The notes below the pieces were generated by a model that saw only the letters and a list, made by a program, of their open reading frames with translations, did not search any database and had not been told where the DNA came from. The translations under genes and the position numbers were made by a program. A stretch of DNA of 19,531 bases from Proteobacteria bacterium UBA964 (lineage in GTDB: Bacteria > Pseudomonadota > Gammaproteobacteria > Steroidobacterales > Steroidobacteraceae): positions 10,173 to 29,703 of the forward strand of contig DBCG01000052.1 in assembly GCA_002292945.1 (NCBI GenBank), written 5' to 3'. Numbering within the stretch: the stretch's first letter is position 1; each line of letters starts with the position of its first letter. Below are positions 8,874-15,905 of this stretch, one piece after another.

Positions 8874-9707
8874 GTGCGCCTCGGTGATTTCGTGGCGGGT
8901 GCGCACGAACCGCTGTTCCTGATCTCCGGTCCCTGCGTCATCGAGAGCCCGGCGCTCTGCGAGGAGATCGCCGGTCGCATGCTCGAGATCACCCGTCCGC
9001 TCGGTATCCCCTACGTCTTCAAGGCCTCCTTCGACAAGGCCAACCGCAGCTCGCGCTCGAGCTTCCGGGGTCCGGGGATCGATGCCGGGCTCAAGGTCCT
9101 CTCGGACATCCGCAGCCGCTTCGGTGTGCCCGTGCTCACCGATGTGCATGAGGACACCCCGCTCGCCGAGGTGGCAGCGGTGGTCGATGTGCTGCAGACC
9201 CCGGCTTTCCTCTGCCGCCAGACCAACTTCATCGTCGGCGTCGCCTCCCAGGGCAAGCCCGTCAACATCAAGAAGGGCCAGTTCCTCTCCCCTTGGGAGA
9301 TGCAGAACGTGGTCGACAAGGCGCGCTCGACGGGCAACGAACAGATCATGGTCTGCGAGCGCGGGTTCTCCTTCGGCTACAACAACCTCGTCTCCGACAT
9401 GCGTTCGCTCGCCGTGATGCGCCGTACCGGTTGTCCGGTGGTCTTCGATGCTACGCATTCCGTGCAGCTGCCGGGCGGGCAGGGCAGCGCCTCGGGCGGT
9501 CAGCGCGAGTTCGTACCGGTGCTCGCACGCGCAGCGGTCGCCGCCGGCGTCGCCGGCGTGTTCATGGAGACCCACCCTGATCCCGCGCGCGCACTCTCGG
9601 ACGGCCCCAACGCCTGGCCGCTCGACCGGATGCCGGCGCTGCTCGAGACGCTCGTCGGGCTCGATCGGATCGCCAAATCACGCCCTTTTGAGGAAGACCA
9701 GCTATGA
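8874..9707 (+). CDS. kdsA: 3-deoxy-D-manno-octulosonate 8-phosphate synthase, metal-dependent (class II) type
   Basis: 277 residues. It condenses phosphoenolpyruvate with arabinose 5-phosphate to make Kdo 8-phosphate for the lipopolysaccharide inner core. Signature segments are YVFKASFDKANRSS, TPAFLCRQTNF, VNIKKGQFLSPW and THSVQLPGGQG. The sequence has C21 in SGPCVIES where E. coli has asparagine (NVLES), plus H195, E232 and D243. The 37- and 11-residue spacings of the last three match the Aquifex metal site (H185, E222, D233), so this is read as the class II, divalent-metal-dependent form, as in Xanthomonas. The start is GTG 8874, two bases after the pyrG stop; it gives MRLGDFVAG and the correct distance to the cysteine. 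The stop overlaps the eno ATG. Confidence 0.96.
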   Translation: MRLGDFVAGAHEPLFLISGPCVIESPALCEEIAGRMLEITRPLGIPYVFKASFDKANRSSRSSFRGPGIDAGLKVLSDIRSRFGVPVLTDVHEDTPLAEVAAVVDVLQTPAFLCRQTNFIVGVASQGKPVNIKKGQFLSPWEMQNVVDKARSTGNEQIMVCERGFSFGYNNLVSDMRSLAVMRRTGCPVVFDATHSVQLPGGQGSASGGQREFVPVLARAAVAAGVAGVFMETHPDPARALSDGPNAWPLDRMPALLETLVGLDRIAKSRPFEEDQL

Positions 9708-10987
9708 GCCGCATCGCCGACATCTGCGCCCGCGAGATCATGGATTCGCGCGGCAACCCCACGGTCGAGGCCGATGTGACGCTCACGAGCGGCGTGCGTG
9801 GCCGCGCGGCCGTGCCCTCCGGTGCGTCCACCGGCACCCGTGAGGCGGTCGAACTGCGCGATGGCGACAAGCGCCGGTATTTCGGCAAGGGCGTGCTCAA
9901 GGCGGTCGGCCATGTGAACGGTCCGATCCGCAAGGCCTTGCGCGGGCGCGATGCACGAGACCAGCAAGAGATCGACGCGCGCCTGATCGCGCTCGATGGT
10001 ACCGACAACAAATCCCGCCTCGGCGCCAATGCGTTGCTCGCGGTGTCTATGGCCACCGCGCATGCGGCCGCAGCCGATGCCGGTCAGCCGCTGTGGCGCT
10101 ATCTGTCTCATGGCCGTCGGCCCTCGATGCCGGTGCCGATGATGAACGTCATCAACGGTGGCGCGCATGCGGACAACCGCCTCGACATCCAGGAATTCAT
10201 GATCGTGCCGGTGCGCGCGGCGAGCTTCTCCGAGGCGCTGCGCCAGGGTGCCGAGGTCTTCCACACCCTCAAGGGCATCCTCAAGGGCCGCAAGCTCACG
10301 ACCGCGGTCGGTGACGAGGGCGGTTTCGCACCGGATCTCGCCTCCAGCGAAGCGGCCTTGAAGCTGCTGATGCAGGCGATCGAGCGTGCCGGCTACAAGC
10401 CCGGGCGTGACATCCACCTCGGACTCGACGTGGCCAGTTCGGAGTTCTACAAAGGTGGGCGCTATGCGCTGCACGGCGAGGCGCGCAGCTTCGACGCGGA
10501 GCAGTTCACGCGGTACCTCGCGAAGCTGGTCGACAAGTACCCCATCATCACCATCGAGGACGGCATGGCCGAAGGCGACTGGAGCGGATGGGCGGGGCTC
10601 ACCCGTGCCCTCGGCAAGCGCGTGCAGTTGGTGGGTGATGACCTGTTCGTGACCAACCCGAAGATCCTCGCCGAAGGAATCGCCAAGGGCATCGCCAACT
10701 CCATCCTCATCAAGGTCAACCAGATCGGCACGCTCACCGAGACCCTCGAGGCCATCGCACTTGCGCAGGGCGCCGGTTACTCGGCGGTGGTCTCGCACCG
10801 CTCCGGAGAGACCGAGGACACCACCATCGCCGACATCGCGGTGGCGACCGGTGCCGGACAGATCAAGACCGGGTCGTTGTCGCGTTCGGACAGGGTCGCC
10901 AAGTACAACCAGCTGTTGCGCATCGAGGGCGAGCTTGGGCGGCGGGCCCGCTACGCCGGTCGCGATGCCTTCCCGGTCAGGGTCTGA
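9704..10987 (+). CDS. eno: Enolase
   Basis: 427 residues (E. coli 432). It interconverts 2-phosphoglycerate and phosphoenolpyruvate in glycolysis and, in many proteobacteria, is also a degradosome component. Visible signatures are NVINGGAHADN, the acid E205 in GDEGGFAPD, the base K337 in ILIKVNQIGTLTE, the SHRSGETEDTTIADIAV loop and IKTGSLSRSDR. The ATG forms an ATGA overlap with the kdsA stop and follows a strong ribosome-binding site, GAGGAAG at 9690-9696, seven bases away; this is consistent with high expression from a coupled start. kdsA uses the PEP that enolase makes, so the neighbours are metabolically linked. Confidence 0.98.
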   Translation: MSRIADICAREIMDSRGNPTVEADVTLTSGVRGRAAVPSGASTGTREAVELRDGDKRRYFGKGVLKAVGHVNGPIRKALRGRDARDQQEIDARLIALDGTDNKSRLGANALLAVSMATAHAAAADAGQPLWRYLSHGRRPSMPVPMMNVINGGAHADNRLDIQEFMIVPVRAASFSEALRQGAEVFHTLKGILKGRKLTTAVGDEGGFAPDLASSEAALKLLMQAIERAGYKPGRDIHLGLDVASSEFYKGGRYALHGEARSFDAEQFTRYLAKLVDKYPIITIEDGMAEGDWSGWAGLTRALGKRVQLVGDDLFVTNPKILAEGIAKGIANSILIKVNQIGTLTETLEAIALAQGAGYSAVVSHRSGETEDTTIADIAVATGAGQIKTGSLSRSDRVAKYNQLLRIEGELGRRARYAGRDAFPVRV

Positions 10988-11019
10988 GGCGGATGCTTTC
11001 CTTCGGCCCGATGCGGCGT

Positions 11020-11025
11020 TAACCT
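11020..11025 (+). promoter_or_regulatory. -10-like hexamer just before ftsB
   Basis: TAACCT ends 10 bases before the ftsB ATG, the same distance as the hexamers before dnaE and surE. It lies in the 48-base eno-ftsB gap (10988-11035). A poor -35 candidate (TTTCCT, 10997-11002) is 17 bases upstream. No terminator-like hairpin was seen in the gap. Confidence 0.25.
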
Positions 11026-11035
11026 TGCACCCGTC

Positions 11036-11407
11036 ATGAAGTGGTATGCCGGAATCCTGCTCGTCGCGGCGTTGGCCCTCAACTTCCGCATCTGGGTGTC
11101 CGACGACGGACTCAGCGAAGTCCGGCGTCTGGAGCGGGCTGTCGCCGCACAGCAGAGCACCAACGCCTCCCTCGTGCGCCGTAACGATCAGTTGGCGGCC
11201 GAGGTCGCCGACCTGAAGAGCGGACTCGTCGCAGTCGAGGAACGTGCGCGCAGCGAACTCGGCATGATCGGTCCGAACGAGACCTTCTACCAGGTGGTCA
11301 CGAAAGTGGCGCCACCGTCACCTTCGAACTCACCATCGCCGGAAACGGTACCCGTACCGCAAGGCGCGCCCGCGGGTGCTGAGCGCACCCGCACGGCGCA
11401 ACGCTGA
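11036..11407 (+). CDS. ftsB: Cell division protein FtsB
   Basis: 123 residues (E. coli 103). FtsB is a bitopic divisome protein that, with FtsL and FtsQ, recruits and activates the septal peptidoglycan synthase FtsWI. A short cytoplasmic start (MK) leads into one membrane helix (about residues 3-21, ending NFRIWV), then a periplasmic coiled coil (about 28-75) with Leu/Val heptads and ERARSELGMIGPNETFYQVV, which matches the E. coli ERARNELSMTRPGETFY region. After about residue 88 there is a Pro/Ser-rich tail (PPSPSNSPSPETVPVPQG) longer than in E. coli, probably disordered. Its place between eno and ispD is conserved in gammaproteobacteria. Confidence 0.95.
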   Translation: MKWYAGILLVAALALNFRIWVSDDGLSEVRRLERAVAAQQSTNASLVRRNDQLAAEVADLKSGLVAVEERARSELGMIGPNETFYQVVTKVAPPSPSNSPSPETVPVPQGAPAGAERTRTAQR

Positions 11408-11415
11408 GTCCCGGG

Positions 11416-12150
11416 TTGGCGCCTTCGTCCTATTGGCTCGTCATGCCGGCGGCCGGACGGGGCGAACGTCTCGGCGCCGAAATCCCCAAGCAGTATCTTG
11501 CTCTGCACGGTCGACCGATGCTCGGTTGGGCGCTGGAGCCGTTCGTCGTGGATGCGGCTTGCCGTGGCATCGTCGTCGCTGTGGCGCCGGGTGATCCGCA
11601 CTGGGCCGACTTGCGTGCCGGTCTCGGCCGCGAGGTGATCGAGGCCCGAGGTGGAGCGACGCGCGCAGAATCGGTGTGCGCAGGGCTTGAAGCGTTGTCG
11701 GCCGCCGGTGCCGATGCGCAGGATTGGGTGCTGGTGCACGATGCCGCGCGGCCCTGCATCACCGCTTCTGAGATCGCGGCGCTGCGCCGCGCCGTGGCTG
11801 CGGAGCCGGACGCGGTGGGCGGCCTGCTTGCGCTGCCCCTCGCCGATACCTTAAAGCGTGCCGCGGTATCCGGCGCTGCGGTGCGCAGTTCGGCGACCTT
11901 GCCGCGTGAGTCGCTGTGGCGCGCACTGACGCCGCAGATGTCCCGGCTCGGCGACCTTCGCGCCGCGCTGCAGGCTGCGCTCGAGAGCGGACGCCAACCG
12001 ACCGACGAGGCGCAGGCGCTCGAATGGCAGGGCTTCGCCTTGCACTTGGTGGCCGGCGAATCGACGAACCTGAAAGTCACCACCGCCGGGGATGTACGGC
12101 TCGCAGAGGCGATACTCGCCGCAGCCCGGGACCGAGGAGCACAGGCATGA
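11416..12150 (+). CDS. ispD: 2-C-methyl-D-erythritol 4-phosphate cytidylyltransferase
   Basis: 244 residues (E. coli 236). It transfers CMP from CTP to methylerythritol 4-phosphate, the third step of the non-mevalonate isoprenoid pathway. The nucleotide-binding motif PAAGRGERLGAEIPKQYL is near the N-terminus and VLVHDAARPC is at 105-114, with D109 in the metal/CTP region. The start is taken as TTG 11416, eight bases after the ftsB stop; the next in-frame ATG (11443) would remove the first beta strand (SYWLVMPAAG), so the rare TTG fits better. No strong ribosome-binding site is visible. The stop overlaps the ispF ATG. Confidence 0.95.
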   Translation: MAPSSYWLVMPAAGRGERLGAEIPKQYLALHGRPMLGWALEPFVVDAACRGIVVAVAPGDPHWADLRAGLGREVIEARGGATRAESVCAGLEALSAAGADAQDWVLVHDAARPCITASEIAALRRAVAAEPDAVGGLLALPLADTLKRAAVSGAAVRSSATLPRESLWRALTPQMSRLGDLRAALQAALESGRQPTDEAQALEWQGFALHLVAGESTNLKVTTAGDVRLAEAILAAARDRGAQA

Positions 12151-12629
12151 CCATGAGGGTTGGATCGGGATTCGATGTCCACGCGTTCGGACCGGGCGAC
12201 CATGTGATGCTCGGCGGGGTCCGGATCGCGCATTCGAGCGGTGTGCTCGCGCATTCGGACGGCGATGTGCTGCTGCACGCGCTCTGCGATGCCCTGCTCG
12301 GGGCGGCAGGGCTCGGCGACATCGGCCAGCATTTCCCCGACACCGACCCGCGTTGGCGTGGCGCTCCGAGTTCTGGCTTCGTGTCCGAAGTGATCGTGAT
12401 GCTTGAGCAGCGGGGCTGGCGGGTGGTGAACGTCGATCTGACCCTGCTTGCGGAGGCGCCGCGCATCGGCGCGCATCGCGAGGCGATCGGTCGACAGGTC
12501 GCGCAGTTGCTCGGCATCGCGCCTGATGTCGTTAACCTCAAGGCCACCACGACCGAGAGGCTCGGATTCGTCGGCCGTGGCGAGGGCTTGGCCGCGCAGG
12601 CGACCGTGCTGCTGGCGGCGGTAGGCTGA
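12147..12629 (+). CDS. ispF: 2-C-methyl-D-erythritol 2,4-cyclodiphosphate synthase
   Basis: 160 residues (E. coli 159). It cyclises 4-diphosphocytidyl-methylerythritol 2-phosphate to the cyclodiphosphate with loss of CMP, acting as a trimer with the site between subunits. The metal-binding D10 and H12 are in GSGFDVHAFGPGD and H44 is in DGDVLLHALCDALLG; HFPDTDPRW and LKATTTERLGFVGRGEG complete the family signature. Two ATG codons are possible, 12147 and 12153. The first was chosen because GAGGAG at 12134-12139 is seven bases before it and because it forms an ATGA overlap with ispD. ispD and ispF are separate genes here, not the fused form found in some other proteobacteria. Confidence 0.97.
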   Translation: MTMRVGSGFDVHAFGPGDHVMLGGVRIAHSSGVLAHSDGDVLLHALCDALLGAAGLGDIGQHFPDTDPRWRGAPSSGFVSEVIVMLEQRGWRVVNVDLTLLAEAPRIGAHREAIGRQVAQLLGIAPDVVNLKATTTERLGFVGRGEGLAAQATVLLAAVG

Positions 12630-12636
12630 GGCCCGC

Positions 12637-13710
12637 GTGGATACCTGGACCGAACTTGCGCTCGATCCGCCGCGCGCCGCCGGTGCGCCGATCGGCAGCG
12701 CGGTGATCCGTTCGACGCCCGAGGATTTCCAGGTCGATGAGCGGCTCGGTTTCGAACCGTCCGGATCCGGGGAGCACCTGCTGCTGCGGGTGCGCAAGCG
12801 CGGCCAGAACACGGCGTGGGTGGCACGCGAGTTGGCGCGTCTGGCGGATGTCCGGCAGCACGATGTGGGCTATGCAGGGCTGAAAGACCGTAATGCGGTG
12901 ACGACCCAGTGGTTCAGCTTGCCGGCACGGCGACGGATGCCGGCCGACTTCGTGGGCTCAGGCGGTGAGGGGTTCGAGGTGCTGGAGGCGCATGCCCATC
13001 GCCGCAAGCTGCCGCGCGGCGCGCTCGCCGGCAATGATTTCCGCATCATGCTGCGTGGCGTCACCGGCGAGCCGGCTGCGATCGAGGCACGGCTGGAGCG
13101 GCTGCGCAGCCACGGCGTCCCCAATTACTTCGGGCCACAGCGCTTCGGGCGCGAGCTCTCGAACCTCGCGGTGCTCTCGGGCGGATCGCCGCCGCGCGAC
13201 GGCCGTGGTTTCGTGCTGTCCGCCGCGCGCAGCCTGATATTCAACGCGGTGCTCGCCGAGCGCGTCGAGCGCGGCAGCTGGGACCGGCTGCTCGTGGGCG
13301 ATCGGGCGAACCTCGAGGGCCGCAACTCCAACTTCCTCGTCGAAGCCGTCGACATCGCGCTCGAGCAACGTCTCGCTGCGCTCGACCTGCATCCGACCGG
13401 TCCCATGTGGGGAACGGGCGATGGCGGGGCGCGCGCCGCCGTGGCTGAACTCGAAGAGATGGTCGCCGGGCGCTATCCGGCGCTCCAGGAGATGTTGCGG
13501 GTCGAAGGCATGGAGCCTGCGCGGCGTCCGCTGCGTGCGGTGGTCCGTGACCTCGCATTCGCGTGGATGCCGTCCGGGGTCGCGCCGGGCAGCGCTCCCG
13601 CACAGGACTGTGAGTTGCGGTTTTCTTTGCGCTCGGGCAGTTTTGCGACGGTGGTGCTGCGGGAACTGGTCAGCCTCACCACCGCCGCACCGGAGGACGA
13701 ACATGCTTGA
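12637..13710 (+). CDS. truD: tRNA pseudouridine(13) synthase
   Basis: 357 residues (E. coli 349). TruD isomerises uridine 13 to pseudouridine in tRNA-Glu. The catalytic aspartate is D84 in GLKDRNAVTTQWFS, with STPEDFQVDE near the N-terminus and NYFGPQRFG at 163-171, all typical. The start is a GTG seven bases after ispF, preceded by GAGG at 12628-12631. It belongs to the conserved ispD-ispF-truD series that usually continues into surE, but here the next gene is a crotonase-family enzyme whose ATG lies inside the end of truD. Confidence 0.95.
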   Translation: MDTWTELALDPPRAAGAPIGSAVIRSTPEDFQVDERLGFEPSGSGEHLLLRVRKRGQNTAWVARELARLADVRQHDVGYAGLKDRNAVTTQWFSLPARRRMPADFVGSGGEGFEVLEAHAHRRKLPRGALAGNDFRIMLRGVTGEPAAIEARLERLRSHGVPNYFGPQRFGRELSNLAVLSGGSPPRDGRGFVLSAARSLIFNAVLAERVERGSWDRLLVGDRANLEGRNSNFLVEAVDIALEQRLAALDLHPTGPMWGTGDGGARAAVAELEEMVAGRYPALQEMLRVEGMEPARRPLRAVVRDLAFAWMPSGVAPGSAPAQDCELRFSLRSGSFATVVLRELVSLTTAAPEDEHA

Positions 13711-14464
13711 GATCATCGACCATGGGCCGGTCCGCGAGATCCGTCTCGCACGGGCGCCCGTCAACGCTTTGAGCGCCGCCTTCACCGTGGCCTTGGACGA
13801 GGCGCTCGCCGCGGCCTACGCCGATGGGGAAGCGGAAGGGGGCGTGCGTGCCGTGGTGCTCTCGGGGCAGCCCGGCATGTTCTCTGCGGGACTCGATATC
13901 CGCGAGGTCACCGGTCCTGAGAGCGGGTTGCAGGCCTTGCTGACCGGCTTTTGGCGCCTGCAGCAACGACTGGTCCATGGGCCGTTGCCGGTGGTGAGCG
14001 CGATCACCGGCCACTCGCCCGCGGGAGGGGCCGTGCTCGCCATCCTCTGCGACCACCGCATCATGGCCGACGGGGACTTCCACATCGGCCTGAATGAGGT
14101 GCGCGTGGGGCTGTACCCCGGCGAAGTGATCTTCCGCTGCCTGGAGCGGCTGGTGGGGACGGGGCGAGCTGCGTCGCTGTTGACTCGCGGCGCGATGTTG
14201 ACGCCGGACGAGGCGCTCGCCTGCGGGCTCATCGACGAGGTCGCCGCGCCCGGCGAGGTCGTGCCACGCGCCCTCGCGCTCGCCACCGAACTCGCGTCGC
14301 TGCCGCAACAGACTTATCGACGCACGCGGGCCTTGACGCGAAACGGGCTGGCGGATCTGTTCCGGATCCCGGCGGAACGCGTCGCCAGCGAGATCGCAGG
14401 CGGTTGGATCACCGACGAGACCCGCGTACAGATGGCGGCCGCGCTCGGCCGCAAGCCGCGCTGA
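13703..14464 (+). CDS. Crotonase-family enzyme, probable delta3,delta2-enoyl-CoA isomerase
   Basis: 253 residues, a single crotonase domain. Proteins like this are usually called enoyl-CoA hydratase/isomerase. The oxyanion-hole segment is MFSAGLDI (59-66). Classical hydratases use two glutamates; here the first (E144 in rat hydratase, GGGCELA) is replaced by V111 in PAGGAVLAILCDHRI, while the second is kept as E132 in IGLNEVRVGL. That pattern, with PAGG and GLNE, matches mitochondrial delta3,delta2-enoyl-CoA isomerase (ECI1), which needs only one catalytic glutamate. The likely reaction is moving the 3-double bond of unsaturated acyl-CoA to position 2 for beta-oxidation. The ATG overlaps the truD stop by eight bases, with GGAGGA (13692-13697) five bases before it. 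Substrate is inferred, not shown. Confidence 0.8.
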   Translation: MLEIIDHGPVREIRLARAPVNALSAAFTVALDEALAAAYADGEAEGGVRAVVLSGQPGMFSAGLDIREVTGPESGLQALLTGFWRLQQRLVHGPLPVVSAITGHSPAGGAVLAILCDHRIMADGDFHIGLNEVRVGLYPGEVIFRCLERLVGTGRAASLLTRGAMLTPDEALACGLIDEVAAPGEVVPRALALATELASLPQQTYRRTRALTRNGLADLFRIPAERVASEIAGGWITDETRVQMAAALGRKPR

Positions 14465-14480
14465 ACGATCGATGATGGGT

Positions 14481-14506
14481 CGCGGCCGTCCGGGCTAGCG
14501 GCCGCG
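14481..14506. terminator. GC hairpin between convergent genes
   Basis: CGCGGCCG (14481-14488) and CGGCCGCG (14499-14506) form a perfect 8-base-pair stem around a 10-base loop. It lies in the 30-base gap between the isomerase gene and the convergent Smr gene and covers the Smr stop codon (14495-14497). There is no T-run on either side, so it is not a classical intrinsic terminator; it may stabilise 3' ends or slow polymerase on both strands. Confidence 0.4.
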
Positions 14507-15031
14507 CAGCAGCACATAGATCGCGCCGGTGCCGCCGTCGATGCGGCGTGCCGAGCAGAAGGCGAGCACCGAGTCGTCGCGCCGCAGCACGATGTTGGCG
14601 ACGTTCTTGAGCACCGGTCCGCGCGGGCCTGATCCGAGTCCCTTGCCGTGCACGATGCGCAGGCAACGAAGGTGCTGAGCGGTGGCGCGTGCGAGGAAAT
14701 CGCGCAGCTCGGATTTGGCTTCGCGCTGGGTCATGCCGTGCAGGTCGAGGGCATCCTCCACCCGGTAGTGGCCGCGACGCAGGTTGCGCATCACCGTGTC
14801 CTGGATGCCGTTGCGGCGGAACGAAAGTTCGTCGGCGGCCTCGACCTCGAGGTCTTCCGGTGTGAGCAGCAGGCTGTCCTCCAGAACCTCGACTTCGGCC
14901 CGTCGTCGGAAGTGGGCTTTCGGAGCCGGTTTGCGACGCTTCGGCGCGACGCGTGGCTCGTGTTTGATCGGTCGTGCGCCGTCTGCCGCCTCGCGGAAGG
15001 CCTTGATGTCGTCATCGGTCGGCTTGCGCAT
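14495..15031 (-). CDS. Smr-domain nuclease, SmrA/SmrB type
   Basis: 178 residues, similar in size to E. coli SmrA (187) and SmrB (183). The N-terminal ~65 residues are charged and rich in Lys/Arg and Glu. A bridging segment (LSFRRNGIQDTVMRNLRRG, about 69-87) resembles E. coli SmrA. The Smr domain follows, with LDLHGMT (LDLHG at 95-99), IVHGKGLGSGPRG (HGKG at 128-131) and a C-terminal GGTGAIYVLLRG. SmrB cleaves mRNA at collided ribosomes; SmrA's role is less clear. E. coli SmrA has lost the LDLHG motif whereas this protein keeps it, so endonuclease activity is plausible. The start ATG (complement of 15029-15031) has AGGAG nine bases upstream; an in-frame ATG further up would start in or past surE. 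The gene runs against its neighbours and diverges from surE. Confidence 0.85.
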   Translation of the reverse strand: MRKPTDDDIKAFREAADGARPIKHEPRVAPKRRKPAPKAHFRRRAEVEVLEDSLLLTPEDLEVEAADELSFRRNGIQDTVMRNLRRGHYRVEDALDLHGMTQREAKSELRDFLARATAQHLRCLRIVHGKGLGSGPRGPVLKNVANIVLRRDDSVLAFCSARRIDGGTGAIYVLLRGR

Positions 15032-15101
15032 GGTCGAGGGCTCCTGGCTACGGGGTTCGTACTGTCCCCGGGTCGCCGCATTCAGTATATTGCGGCGCGT
15101 C
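15032..15101. promoter_or_regulatory. Divergent Smr/surE control region
   Basis: Seventy bases separate the two start codons. TATATT at 15086-15091 (+ strand) ends 10 bases before the surE ATG. On the - strand the overlapping TATACT (complement of 15084-15089) matches the -10 consensus at 5 of 6 and would give the Smr gene a leader of about 45 bases, which includes its AGGAG site (15041-15045). The two -10 candidates share bases, so the promoters would compete for polymerase. No convincing -35 box was found for either. Confidence 0.4.
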
Positions 15102-15857
15102 ATGAAGATCCTTGTCTCCAACGATGACGGCTACCGCGCCCCGGGCATCCTCGCCTTGCGAGGATCGCTGGAGGGGCTCGCCGAGCTCACCACCGTCGCC
15201 CCGGAGCGCAACCACAGCGGCGCGAGCAATGCGCTCACCTTGGAGATGCCGCTCCGGGTCACCGAAGTCGCACCCGCCTCCTATTTCGTCAGCGGTACGC
15301 CCACCGATTGCGTGCACCTCGCGATCTCCGGTCTGTTCGATTTCGAGCACGATATGGTGGTCTCCGGCATCAACCATGGCGAGAACTTAGGTGACGATGT
15401 GCTCTACTCGGGCACGGTCGCCGCAGCCATCGAGGGCCGCTTCCTCGGTCTGCCGACGGTCGCCTTCTCGCTGCGGCGCCCCGCATCGGGTGAGCCTGAT
15501 TTCGCCGCTGCGGCGCGGGTCGCCCGCCTCATCGTACAGCGGCTGTTGGCGGCGCCGCTCGATCGCACGATGATCCTGAACGTCAACATCCCTCATCTGC
15601 CGTTCGAGTCGCTGCGCGGCTTTCGCAGCACGCGGCTCGGCGCGCGTCACCGCTCTGACCGGGTCGTGCCGGCGACCGATCCCCGGGGTCGCCAGGTCTT
15701 CTGGGTCGGCGCGGCGGGCGAGGGCGAGGACGATGGTCCGGGAACCGACTTCCACGCGGTCGCCGAGGGGTTCGTCTCGGTGACACCCTTGCAGGTCGAT
15801 CTCACCCGGCACGCCGCGGTCGAACCGGTCGCGCGCTGGCTCGACGGCATCGGCTGA
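15102..15857 (+). CDS. surE: 5'/3'-nucleotidase SurE
   Basis: 251 residues (E. coli 253). SurE is a metal-dependent phosphatase that removes phosphate from nucleoside 5'- and 3'-monophosphates and short polyphosphates; mutants survive stationary phase poorly. Metal ligands are visible: D8 and D9 in ILVSNDDGYRAPGI, S39 in ERNHSGAS and N91 in SGINHGENLGDDVLYSGTV. The ATG is fixed by the family N-terminus MKILVSNDDG. It is followed in the same frame, 21 bases after its stop, by an ATG that precedes pcm, and its last residues (WLDGIG) are encoded by one copy of a repeat described separately. The surE-pcm pairing is conserved in gammaproteobacteria and fits a repair and survival role. Confidence 0.97.
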   Translation: MKILVSNDDGYRAPGILALRGSLEGLAELTTVAPERNHSGASNALTLEMPLRVTEVAPASYFVSGTPTDCVHLAISGLFDFEHDMVVSGINHGENLGDDVLYSGTVAAAIEGRFLGLPTVAFSLRRPASGEPDFAAAARVARLIVQRLLAAPLDRTMILNVNIPHLPFESLRGFRSTRLGARHRSDRVVPATDPRGRQVFWVGAAGEGEDDGPGTDFHAVAEGFVSVTPLQVDLTRHAAVEPVARWLDGIG

Positions 15858-15905
15858 GCGCGGGGTCGTCGACTCCGAATGCACTCGCGTCTCGACGGCA
15901 TCGGC
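15840..15905 (+). repeat. 15-base direct repeat at the surE/pcm junction
   Basis: CTCGACGGCATCGGC occurs at 15840-15854, encoding the SurE C-terminus (LDGIG), and again at 15891-15905, immediately before ATG 15906 of pcm. The copies are 51 bases apart and in the same frame. The bases on either side differ, so the repeat is limited to this core. Confidence 0.9.

Noticed and set aside
9500..10798. 432-codon open frame on the - strand opposite kdsA/eno
   Set aside because: It lies across well-identified enolase on the other strand, has no recognisable motifs and is explained by the high G+C, which removes stop codons from the complementary frame.
11430..12812. 460-codon open frame on the - strand opposite ispD, ispF and truD
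   Set aside because: Its composition (Arg/Ser/Ala/Pro-rich, no domain) is that of a shadow frame, and three confirmed genes occupy the other strand.
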